This document shows positions 1 through 12,156 of a DNA stretch of 64,000 bases, one piece after another. The notes beneath the pieces are model-generated. The model worked only from the letters and a program-made list of their open reading frames with translations, was not told the origin of the DNA and ran no database searches. A program made the position numbers and the translations under genes. This stretch comes from Lithospermum erythrorhizon (Eukaryota; Streptophyta; Magnoliopsida; Boraginales; Boraginaceae), in NCBI GenBank assembly GCA_019722365.1, contig JADFUC010001895.1:868001-932000 (forward strand). Direction: 5' to 3'. Positions within the stretch are counted from its first letter, which is position 1. The number at the start of each line of letters is the position of its first letter.

Positions 1-33
1 AGGGTTACATTTTGTCAAACCTGGGGTTTGCAG

Positions 34-899
34 AACCTTGCTTCTTCCTCACTCTTGCTTTTATTCTTCGTGCATCGCTGCAGAACTCAGGACCTCTTGG
101 TCGGAAATGGAATGGCAGAACAGCAGCTCAGATTCTTTTATTCTGCTTGCCAATGTTTGTCAGTCAGCTCATGGTGATTCTAATTGGACCATTGTTTAAA
201 ATGTGGGATAAGCTACCATCTTACTTCTTTAGATCAGCATCAAATACAAAGGCTGATGATGGGGACAATATTACCTGCACTTACCCTTTGCTGAGTACCA
301 TCTTACTTGGTCTTTTTGCTTCAATCTTAAGTACCTACTTTTTCTGGATCGGGAGAAGAATTCTACATCTGGTAATCAATAAGGTGTTGCTAAGGAGAGT
401 CTACACGCTTATCTTCTCAGTTCCCGGCCTTTTACTTTTAAGAGTTCTTTTACTTGGCATATCTGTCCATTTAAAGCCAGGCGGTGATGTGTTCGAGGCT
501 GTTACCTTCTTAGCTTTCCTTTCCCTTGTGTTTTGTATTGGAGTGTGTATTTGCATCCTTGGGTACTTCCCTGTTGCTGATTCTTTAGATCTGTGCAATA
601 TACAGACTGATATAGAAGATAGGAGGAGGTTTATTGCTGAACATAATGAGGCTGCCTCTCTAATTGCTAACCGGAGCCAACTTGGTGAAAGTTCAGTCAG
701 TAGTCCAGTAAGAACATCCGAGACCTCCACAAAGCGTGGTTCTATTTCTTTTCGGGTATTAGAGAAAGACGAAGGGTCTCCATCATTTGTGGAACTGAGT
801 GTCTTCTCTCCCGGCGTAAATTCAACCCCACCTGGTTCACCTAGGCTCGACGGTTGGCCGATGCTCCCCATGCACCAATTCATTGATCCTGAAAGCTAG
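34..899 (+). CDS. 3'-terminal exon of a plant multi-pass membrane protein (5' part outside window)
   Basis: The exon opens after a cag acceptor at 31-33 and ends with TAG at 897-899, giving about 288 residues. Four to five strongly hydrophobic stretches are visible: FFLTLAFIL near the start, LLFCLPMFVSQLMVILIG, a long one beginning LLSTILLGLFASILST, one around VPGLLLLRVLLLGI, and FLSLVFCIGVCICILGYF. A hydrophilic Ser/Pro-rich tail of about 100 residues follows (SSVSSPVRTSETSTKRG and a PPGSPRLDGWP motif), probably cytosolic. I recall similar uncharacterised plant membrane proteins of this layout but cannot name the family. The antisense frame across 401-883 is open too, but it looks like a shadow of this exon. 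No function is proposed. Confidence 0.7.
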
Positions 900-1936
900 T
901 GAGAGCAACAAATCATGTTGGAAATACATTTTTGTGGTCAAGTTTGTAAAGGGTTTTAATTTTAATGCCAATAGTTGATTTTCTCTTTTTCTTTGGTGTT
1001 AGTTGAGTTGTGATGGTATTCCTGCATTCCACCTTATTTTCTGTGGAATTCTCAACCCTTCTTCTTTACTCAGTTGCTATGTCAATATTTACTGTTTTGA
1101 TGTTTACTAGAAGGGAACAGTAAATTTAATTTTGTGCTAAAATTTATCAAATGATCTACTAAATTCATGTGTAATGTAAGAGATGACTCGAAGCTAAATA
1201 AAACGTATATTCGTACAGCGGATACCGTTAAATATGGTTGGTTTATATTTTGATTATAAAACTATGGAGTAGTTAATAGCCGATTTGTCTCAATCGTGGG
1301 CGGAGCTTACAGACAAGTCGAGTATATTCTGTGGCCCGCCCAAAAATTTAAAATATTAATTTTATCTTTAAATTTTTAGAAAAATGACACATTTATGCTA
1401 TATTTTATTATTAAAATTTGTAAATTACTTTATTTGGCCCATTTCGATTTATAATTTTTCTCCTTAATTAGACCAATATAATTTTTTTGTGTATTTGGCC
1501 CATCTTATAATTGTTTTCTGGCTCTGTCATTGATCTCAATTGACTAGAAAGTGAATGGAAAAGATCATCAACTTTTGTGATTCTTGATGTAGAATAGTAT
1601 ACTATATAATATTGGATCGTTATAAATACAAATTTTAAAGTATAGAAATATGAAATGAGATATTAAAAAGAGGTAGATGAAGTCTTTCTATAGGAACTAA
1701 AAAATGTATTTCATAATACGCAAAAATGAGAAATTTTCAAAGCAAAGAGCTAAGTAGTAGATACTAAAAGAGGTGAATAATTAAATGCTAAAAAGAGATA
1801 AATGACAAAACATATAGAGATACAAAAAATAGTGATTTTGGAAATGAAAATGGCAGTAGTCCACTAGTGGTAGAAGCAGCAGCCAGCAAAGCAGAGGGCA
1901 TATTCGTCCAACACAATAATTTGACCTCCACGTTCC
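900..1936. other. Intergenic spacer between the membrane-protein gene and cytochrome c
   Basis: AT-rich sequence with no convincing ORF. The first 250 bases are probably the 3' UTR of the upstream gene, with poly(A)-like signals such as aataaa near 1197. Two copies of ggccca (reverse-strand TGGGCC, the site II core found near many plant respiratory-gene promoters) lie at about 1436 and 1497. They are about 500 bases from the cytochrome c start, farther than usual, so any role is uncertain. Confidence 0.5.
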
Positions 1937-1946
1937 TATATATAAA
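1937..1946 (+). promoter_or_regulatory. TATA box of cytochrome c
   Basis: A TATATATAAA run lies about 46 bases before the cytochrome c ATG. If transcription begins about 30 bases downstream, the 5' leader is only about 15-25 nt, which is short for a plant mRNA. The assignment rests on sequence and spacing only. Confidence 0.6.
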
Positions 1947-1979
1947 GACAGAATTGGTTGTGGAACCCTAATTCGTTAA

Positions 1980-3443
<1,464 letters not shown>

Positions 3444-5270
3444 AGATCATTATGATGGCAAATGGAAGAGTTTAGTCATTGGCGCAAGTATAAAATTCTT
3501 TTCTGAAGTAGATTCACTCTACTTTCTCGTGAATAAGAAACCGACGCTTTGTTACGATGTTACCCTAGTTTAAGCTAGGAATATATAGCAAAGCATTTTG
3601 ATCAACTTGGTTATTATCATAATTTTGTCAACATTGATACTCTTGATATATTCTACAATATCACATATATCCAACTTTGAAAGTCTGTTATATTTTCTGA
3701 TAATGGCTCACAGTGACTCTCATCCGGAAGAAGGATTAATCAAAACACCAAAAATTATGTTTGGTGGTATGAATGGTACTAATAAAAATCTTTCATTTTT
3801 ATTGATATTTTATCACATCTTTCATTTTAGATTGAGATATTATAATGTTACACCATGGATATTTTCTTGCACTTTTTTGAGGGGTCTTCTACTACTTTCT
3901 TGGTTTTTCAATCAATTTAATGAGCAAATTTGCCAATCCAACCATCAATTATAAGAGCATCATACATCAACCATCAATTTCCCTTTCCATTACTCTTGGT
4001 TTGAAGTTGCTCCAGGCCAGCTATGATAAACTTGTCTTTGTTTAAAAATGGAACGAGACTTCAAGAAGGAAACATGAATAATTGTAATTTTTTTTGATTA
4101 TCAATTAGTATTGGTTGTTTTTTAAATTTAAAATACATTGTATCAGTATTTTTAATTTGGTTTCATGTAATTCTGTTTCTGTTACTTAATATTATGAATT
4201 ATTTATCAAAAAAAATTATATTGTAGTTTTGAAAATGAGGCAATGAGATCATGAATGGAGAAAGGTGGACAAGAAGTAGTGAGGTCAAATGTGTTCGGAA
4301 GCTATTAACCAACAAACCAATGCCTCCTAATGCCTACCTTTTACTATAAATCTTTGTTTGGTGGGAAAGAAGGTGGAGCAAAATGCAGAAATGACTACTC
4401 GAGTACTCGTGAATGAAATATTATTCAAAGTAAGGCTGGTGTGGTGGTTCCCGTGACGTGCCATATTAATTGGCCGGAGGTGAATGTCGTCGTCATACAT
4501 CTACCCATGCCTGTTTACAGATATCGTTTGTTATATTATTACGTTAATATTGTAATATAGTATGATTTTTACTCCATATTTTATAATTTAATTAAAAATT
4601 AAAAACAAAATACATGTTGGTATCTTAGGAGAATGTAACAAAAATCGTAAGACAATTTGATTCAACGTTCATAGTTTAAAAAGTAGGTTGAGATGATTAG
4701 TTTTTAAATTTTTATTACCAAGTATTTGATTAGTACCTGTAAATGGTTAGTTTTAATGATAATTAACAAATTACCTATTACATTTTACAAATATCTTATT
4801 TTGAATATATGCCAACATTAATTTTAATCAAAAATACTTTCCAACTCATAAAATAATAAAATAAACATGAAAAAGTAAAGTTTTTTAATTGTATCCATAT
4901 CAATTTTATTATTTTATGAGTTGCTATTGAGAGAATAAGTAATATAAAGATCTTACTCCATAAATGGGATCTTGGACACGTTCTATAAGTTGCTACTTGG
5001 AGTTTTGTTTGGCCAAATTCCCATAAACATAGAACTCCTATAATCAATCAATGATCAATTTTGATACGCTACTCCACCCTAATCCTTACCATTTATTTTA
5101 ATTACACTTTACTTTTCGAAATAGATTTGTTTCCATAAATTATTTGTATAAATATGATTATAAAAACATTTCTTAATTAGTAGGAGTAATTTAATTTTTT
5201 TAGTCAACCATAGGCTTAGCTGAAGCTGTATCAATCGTTCACGTTATCACGTATCTATCCATTTTCCACA
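3444..5270. other. Intergenic spacer, cytochrome c to CLC-c
   Basis: The first 150 or so bases are the likely cytochrome c 3' UTR (aataag near 3532). The rest is AT-rich, with short ORFs on both strands (for example around 3598-3954 and 4796-5047) whose translations are low-complexity and match nothing I recognise. No RNA gene was recognised. Confidence 0.5.
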
Positions 5271-5271
5271 C

Positions 5272-5279
5272 ATATAAAC
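5272..5279 (+). promoter_or_regulatory. Probable TATA box of CLC-c
   Basis: ATATAAAC lies 64 bases before the CLC-c ATG in an otherwise mixed sequence. The spacing allows a leader of roughly 35-40 nt. This is inferred from position and consensus only. Confidence 0.45.
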
Positions 5280-5342
5280 ATATGAGAGATTTCACAAGTT
5301 CATCATATAATAAAGAAACTAAGATATAATTAGAAAAAAAAT

Positions 5343-8300
5343 ATGGACCATGAAGATGAAGAAATGCATAGAGGAGATGTAGAAAATGGTGATAGTATTA
5401 TAAGACATGGAGATGGAGATGGAGAAGAGAGGGGGAGAGATGTTTCATTTAATTCAAATTCAGAAAGTAATGATGATTCATTGGGTCAACCCCTTTTGAG
5501 CCACAAGAGCAGAGTCAACGCTACCTCTCAAATCGCCATTGTTGGCGCCAAAGTTTGCCCTATTGAAAGTCTTGATTATGAGTACGCTTTTTTTATAATG
5601 ATTATGATATTTGTTTGTTATGTATCAGACAACTTTATTTTGGTAATTATCAAAATTAAAAAAAAAGATGTTTGTGTTTATTTTGGATGAAGATGGAGTT
5701 TGGGAATGTATCGTTTTATATTTTTGGGTTTATAATGTTTGTTTGATATATATCTGGCATTTTCAAATGAAAAAAAAAACGATTTTTAAGTTTGTTTTGG
5801 ATGAAGATTGTTTGTGTTTCGTATTAATGTTGATAAAATCGTTTATCTTACAAAAAAACAAGCTAAATTGAGGAATGTTTCATGTGTGGCTCAAAACTTA
5901 ATTGCCCAGGTTTGGCAATGATGATAAAAAGGGGGTGTTAAGGACTAATTGCTTAAGAAATTTATGTTTAAAAAACTATGGAAGCTTCGATCACGAGTAC
6001 GTTTCTATCGCTATGGTAGATCGTGTCATTTTACAGTTTTGTGTTTATAATGTTGGTTGGTTATTTATCGAATATAAAATGTTAACTTTCATTCTAGTAT
6101 TTATAAAATAAAGGAGCGATTTTTAAGTTTGTTTTGGATGAAGATTGTGTTTTGAAAGGTTTGTACTTCTTATTCATGTTAATGGAATGGTTATCGTACA
6201 GAACAATGAGCTAAATTAACTAACATTTTTATGTGTGACTCGAAACCTTGATTGCGCAAGTTCAACAATGATGCTAAATAAATGTGGTATTGATGTTTGG
6301 CTATAGGGAATCAGATTTGGTGATCTTCATGCGTCTGATGAACTTGGATGCTGATCTTGGTTTTGGTGTTTTTGTAGGATAGTGGAAAATGATTTATTCA
6401 AGCAGGATTGGAGATCTAGGAAGAAGGTCCAGATATATCAGTATGTATTTATGAAGTGGACACTTGTGCTTCTCATTGGGTTGGCTACAGGGCTTGTTGG
6501 CTTCTTTAATAACATAGCTGTAGAGAATATTGCTGGTTTTAAGCTTCTGCATACGACCAACTTAATGCTTAAGAACGAGTAAGCCAACTGCTATTTTCTT
6601 TGATGTTGATGTCAACTAAACATACTTTTATGTTCGTCATCTTTTTTTTATTAGATATAAATGAAAATAAGAAACCATTATCTGGCAAGTGCTTCTGAGT
6701 TTATCACAATTTATTCGTTCAATTCATTGGATGACGAGTACGTTGAGCTTTGGTTGGAGCTTATTGTGTTACCTATTCTTTCTTTGCCCATATTTATCTA
6801 TTTGATCTAAATTTGTCAACAAAAAAGGTTTTTTTTATATATATAGTATACTCAGTATTGTGGTGATCAAGTGTTTGTTCATTATCTGCTAGCTTTTATC
6901 AAGTGCGGCATGAAAAAGTCTCAATGATGTTGCACAATCAGAATTGCTGACCTAGAGTTAATCATTTTGTTCCCTACCAACACTTTCTTTATCACTGTCA
7001 CACCTGGAGCCATTAAGCAAGGCTAATTCGCTGACGTAAGCTTTATAGGCTATTACTACCCGAGGTCTACCCAGCCGAGTAGCGGCTATGGTCCCTCGCT
7101 GCTACAAAAGAGTTAATCCTTTTGTTGAGGTGTTCGAAATCACCTTTGTTTTCTTTTGCCAGTGAGCTGCTTGATTAAATTGTTTTTCTTGATTATTTCT
7201 CTATGCATAATTTCAACCCCTTAAAATCACACGTAGTTAGTACGGAGTATTAGTTTTCTAGTAAGAATTTGTGTTTCACAGTTTTCATGTTATAAATAAT
7301 TTTGAAGCTGCTAATGCATGCTTAAAAACTTTTAGTTTCAAACAACTCTTGAAGTATTCCATTTTCCATTGCAGGTATCGTCTGGCGTTTATATCATTTG
7401 CAGGTATTAATCTTGTCTTAGCCCTCTGCGCTGCATCATTATGTGCATTCTTTGCTCCTGCTGCAGCAGGATCTGGTATTCCTGAAGTGAAGGCCTATCT
7501 TAATGGTGTTGATGCTCATTCTATTTTGGCTCCCAGCACCCTTTTTGTTAAAGTAAGAAAATTATGTATCCCGTCCCGTGATAAATGTTCTATATAATGT
7601 TTTCCATGCACAGTGCTGCCTAATTATCTGTTATCCTGGTTTTACTAGACCAACATATACTTTTTCGATGTTCCAAACATATAGATCAAAAGTATCCACC
7701 AAGGCACTGACTGCTTTATGTAGATTTTCTCTTCCTTCTCCAAATTTTGATCTTATTTTTCTATAATTCACATGACAACCTTGTACCATTTGGCAGATAT
7801 TTGGTTCCATTTTTGGGGTTTCTGCTGGATTTGTTGTAGGCAAGGAAGGACCGATGGTGCATACTGGTGCTTGCATAGCCAATTTATTAGGTCAGGGAGG
7901 TTCTCGCAAGTATCACATGACATGGAAATGGCTCAGATTCTTTAAAAATGATAGAGACAGAAGAGATTTGATCACCTGTGGAGCTGCTGCTGGTGTGGCA
8001 GCTGCATTTCGTGCTCCAGTTGGTGGTGTCCTTTTTGCGTTAGAAGAAGCTGCTTCATGGTCTCTTTCTCTTTCAAGATCCCATTATTCATCATCTCATA
8101 ATTTCCTTATGTGTAGTTGCAGTTAATTGCCACTCAATTACCTTGCATCTTCCCAGTATGATTAGTCACGCATAACATTTAGTGCCATCTTGTTAGGTCT
8201 TTGCAAGAACAATTTAACTACTGTACATGGCTAGAAAAATCATTGCCTTACAAACTTAACATCTGGCGGAGACCATGAAAGGAAACATTGTATGCTGTCC

Positions 8301-10104
8301 GCTTCATCAGTAAGATTTTGTTTGTCAGTAACTAATTTCTTTTTGTCATGTTACAGGTGGCGAAGTGCTCTGCTTTGGAGAGCATTTTTCACTAATGCTG
8401 TTGTGGCTGTGGTACTCAGATCTTTGATTCAACTTTGCAAGAGTGGGAAGTGTGGACTTTTTGGGGAGGGTGGTTTGATCATGTTTGATGTGAATTCAGC
8501 AGAGCCTTCTTACAATTCCACCGATTTGTTAGCAGTAATGATTCTTGGAGTTCTGGGAGGAGTTCTTGGAAGCTTATACAATTTCCTTGTGGACAAAGTT
8601 CTTCGGACTTATAGCATTGTTAATGAGTAAGCATTTTAACTCCTTTGGGATATAATAGTTAATTGCCTATATCTAATGGATGTCAGTTAGTGAGATAATT
8701 TTGTTGATATTTCTGTTATGTGATTCTTGCTTGCTTAAATTATGAATCACAGGAAGGGTCCTGCTTTCAAACTTCTGCTTGTGGCCATCATTTCTATTCT
8801 CACTTCTTGTTGTGCTTACGGTCTCCCTTGGTTTGCCAATTGCACTCCTTGTCCCATTGGCCTGGAAGACGATTGCCCTACTGTAGGTCGCTCTGGAAAC
8901 TACAAAAATTTTCAATGCCCTCCAGGACATTATAACGACCTTGCGTCCCTTTTTCTAAATACCAATGATGATGCTATCCGCAATTTATTTAGTTCAAGAA
9001 ATTCCGCTGAGTTTCATCTCTCCACACTTTTTGTTTTCTTCTCTGCAATGTATGGGCTTGGAATAGTCACATATGGAATTGCTATTCCTTCTGGGTTATT
9101 CATTCCTGTCATACTCGCTGGAGCCTCTTATGGGCGCCTTATTGGGACTGTCCTGGGATCTGTCTCCAGTCTTGAAGTTGGTTACTTCGCACTCCTTGGA
9201 GCAGCTTCTTTTCTTGGCGGTACCATGAGAATGACGGTTTCCCTTTGTGTCATACTCCTTGAGCTGACTAATGATCTCTTAATGCTCCCATTAATGATGC
9301 TTGTTCTTCTTATCTCAAAAACAGTAGCCGATAGTTTCAACTCTGGTGTCTATGACCAGATTGTGAAGATGAAGGGTTTGCCTTTCTTGGAAGCTCATGC
9401 TGAACCATACATGAGGAACTTGACTGCAGGAGATGTTTGTTCTGGTCCTTTGATTACATTTTCTGGAGTAGAGAAAGTTAGTAATATAGTACACGCTCTG
9501 AAGTTTACTAAACATAATGGATTCCCAGTCATAGACGAGCCTCCTTTTACAGATGCACCTGAGTTATGTGGGCTTGTTCTGAGATCTCATCTACTCGTTT
9601 TCCTTAAAAAGAAGAGTTTTGTAAAGAATCAAGTATTAGCTGGATCTCAGATATTAAGAACATTTCATGCGTTTGAATTTGCTAAACCAGGATCAGGAAA
9701 GGGGCTAAAGCTGGACGATGTAGAAATCACAGACGAAGAAATGGATATGTATGTTGATCTCCATCCTATCAGTAATGCTTCACCATACACAGTGGTGGAG
9801 ACAATGTCTCTTGCTAAAGCTGTAGTTCTGTTTCGTCAGCTCGGCCTCAGGCACTTGTGCGTCGTTCCAAAGAAACTCGGAGTATGCCTTCTGTGGACCC
9901 TCTTCATTATTTTTCCCTTCACTTGACCAGAATAACTTTTACGTTCGAAATTGCCATTTTCTTTGTTTTGTTTTACATATCACTAACTCATAACATAATT
10001 TCATAAAATTGCAGAGGCCTCCAATTGTTGGAATTCTCACGAGGCACGATTTCATGCCTGAACATATATTGGGGCTCTACCCTCATGTTGAATCCCACAA
10101 GTAG
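5343..10104 (+). CDS. CLC-C: CLC-c type chloride channel/transporter
   Basis: Seven exons (5343-5581, 6378-6578, 7375-7552, 7797-8059, 8357-8626, 8753-9881, 10015-10104) join in frame to 789 residues, close to Arabidopsis CLC-c (779 aa). The protein moves anions across an endomembrane, for the CLC-c clade usually the tonoplast. Seen directly: the N-terminal signature TSQIAIVGAKVCPIESLDYE; selectivity motif GSGIP at 179-183; gating-glutamate motif GKEGP at 221-225 (Glu223); an ALEEAASW segment with Glu289/Glu290 at the proton-glutamate position; and tandem CBS domains over about the last 200 residues, ending RPPIVGILTRHDFMPEH. In this family Ser in GSGIP favours chloride, whereas Pro (as in CLC-a) favours nitrate. 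The start is the first ATG after the TATA box. No disruption seen. Confidence 0.95.
5572..6300 (+). repeat. Imperfect internal duplication within CLC-c intron 1
   Basis: Two diverged copies of a roughly 320-400 base unit sit in tandem. Shared stretches include gatttttaagtttgttttgg at about 5780 and 6119 and gtttataatg at about 5729 and 6043. Both copies also share pieces resembling a clause of the form ttgattg-gc-ag-tt-caatgatg near 5900 and 6250. The second copy begins near 5985 with a version of the exon 1 end (cacgagtacg versus tatgagtacg at the real donor). Differences and indels are common, so the duplication is old. Confidence 0.6.
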
Positions 10105-10718
10105 CAGTCTTAGCAAAACATGAATCCAATGGAGAAGTTTGTGATGCTTCCATTTTCTACAATTTGCAAAGAGTATTCAGTTGCCTCATTTTTTCAGTCT
10201 ATGTAATCTCTGTAATGCTATTAATATGCATGTTCGAAATGCAGAAAGGTACAGAAAAGGTTACCTCATATGAGGAAAATGAAAAGTTGCAATTGTAATT
10301 ATTACTGGTATTTGTTTAAGAGATCTCTCGAGTAATAATAGTATTACCATGTTTATATTCTTGTTTTATCCGACAATGAATCCAATATATAGGGCATCAA
10401 ATGAATACAGATCTTATGCACCCTATGCAATATAGGTCTTATAACATTAATGGTATGTAACATAAAGGATTAGTTTGTTTAGGATTATTTTTAATTGATT
10501 ATACTACAATAATTAATTTAATTTTTTGTGTTTGGTTAAATATTGATCTATTCATATGTCAGGTTTACTTGTTAATTAATTATATTTTAACAAATTTCTA
10601 AAAATAATCGCACTAAAAAATACAAGCAAATGTGCTAAAGCTCAAAAGAATAAAATGTGATACAGATCTGATCAATTAAGAAAGTAAAAAACTATTCAAT
10701 GTTTAATATTTTGACCCC
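10105..10718. other. Spacer between CLC-c and the MET1-like gene
   Basis: CLC-c 3' UTR followed by AT-rich sequence. No ORF of note and no repeat recognised. Confidence 0.5.
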
Positions 10719-10726
10719 TTTGGCGG
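10719..10726 (+). promoter_or_regulatory. E2F-type site upstream of the MET1-like gene
   Basis: TTTGGCGG (continuing CAA) matches the plant E2F consensus WTTSSCSS exactly. It stands out in AT-rich surroundings and lies about 300 bases before a probable leader-exon donor at 11052. S-phase expression through E2F is well known for maintenance methyltransferases, so the site fits its neighbour. Binding itself is inferred. Confidence 0.5.
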
Positions 10727-10744
10727 CAATTTATTGATAAAACT

Positions 10745-12156
10745 ATGAACCCGAAATCCAACGACTTTTTGAATTTCAACCTTTGGCCTGAAACTTCCAA
10801 ATTAGCTCCGATTCCTCTCCGTAACGCTAATATTTCATCCATTACTACTTACCATCACGATGCTAAGCCGTTTCGATATCGAAATCTTCAGATTCCAAAA
10901 CAGCATGAATCAAACATCATGGTTTCGATTTTCGAGTTATTATTACAAGTCTGCATTTTCAGACCAAATCGTTGTCATGTATGTTAAGTTCAAAATTTGC
11001 AGTAAATTCGTTAATGACGATGTGGTTTTATGCGGTAACTCGAGTCAAAAGGTATGTGAATTACTGTGATTAAAAGCTAATTCTGATTTATCGACGTTTT
11101 TGGTAGTTTTATTGTGTATTAAAGTGTGTGTTATCTCTTGATTTTTTTACTGAAGCTGAAAAGAGGAAATTCGTGTTAGAAGCTTGGAATTTCAGGTATT
11201 ATTGCAGCTTATTGCGTTGTGGAAAAAGCGTGGTAGTTAATTTATGATTATATTAGTTTTGTTAATGTTCTTGTGGATTATAAAATGCAATGTGTAATTC
11301 TGTGAAAATGTTGAGAGTTACTGTATTGTCTCTTGTATGATCTTTAGCATAAGATGACATGCCACTGTTTTGCAAATATGTAGTTGGCTCACAACTATCC
11401 AACTAATTCTAAGCATAGTTTCATTCCTTACATAAATTGTAAATATAATATGGATCAGTTGTCTAATAAACTTGCCATTCGCATTAGGAAATTTGACTAT
11501 ATATGTAATATAGGTGTGGTTTACGGATGCCTGAATCATATAGCTCTCTTAAAAGGCTTTGTTTGGATTCCACATACCTGCATGAATCATATGGCTCTCT
11601 TAATTTATGTACATCGTTAGAATAATATTTATTTGATTTGGCGATCCAGATTCTATTTGCTTGTCTGGTCATCTCTAAGATGATTTATCATCTTCATTGT
11701 TTCTAGGGTGAGTCCGATATAAATAACAAGCACCCTATTCAATCAGTTGATTTTTTGTAGTCTGCAGGGATTTTCTGAGTCCTCTGTAGTGCATCGTAAT
11801 CTAAAAGACATGCTGAGCAGTAACTAATTTTAGAAAAAGGTACACTGGGAGTAGTTTTCCCTTCTCATTTGAACTTAATGTGATTCTCTAACACGAAAAT
11901 GTGGTTTAGGCCACTATTCTGCATGGCATGATCCAGCAGAAATATTAATATACATGTTGTTTTGTCTGGGTGTTTTCATTTCCTCCCTTGGAACTCTTGT
12001 AGCACAAATGTCTTAATTGTTAGCTAATACAAAAAATAAAACAATCACAATTACGAGTCTGCTACCATTTTCTAGTCAGTCTGAAGACTGAAGGGGCTAA
12101 CTATTCAATTGTGATAGTGATGTATGTTTTTCCACCAGGACTAATCTTGTTTATCA
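10745..12156 (+). other. Probable 5' leader of the MET1-like gene, with a leader intron
   Basis: A good donor (AAAAG then GTATGTG) occurs at 11051/11052 and a good acceptor (TTTTTCCACCAG) ends at 12139, 17 bases before the MET1-like ATG. These suggest a leader exon near 10.74-11.05 kb and an intron of about 1.1 kb. The putative leader exon holds an 80-codon frame (10745-10987) and an overlapping frame from 10860 that would stop two codons after the splice. Either could act as an upstream ORF. Neither translation resembles a family I know. No cDNA is available, so the leader structure is inferred. Confidence 0.35.

Noticed and set aside
401..883. 160-codon open frame antisense to the membrane-protein exon
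   Set aside because: No homology recognised; the opposite strand is clearly coding with membrane segments and a natural stop.
3598..3954. 118-codon plus frame after cytochrome c
   Set aside because: Hydrophobic low-complexity translation from AT-rich DNA, no homology recognised.
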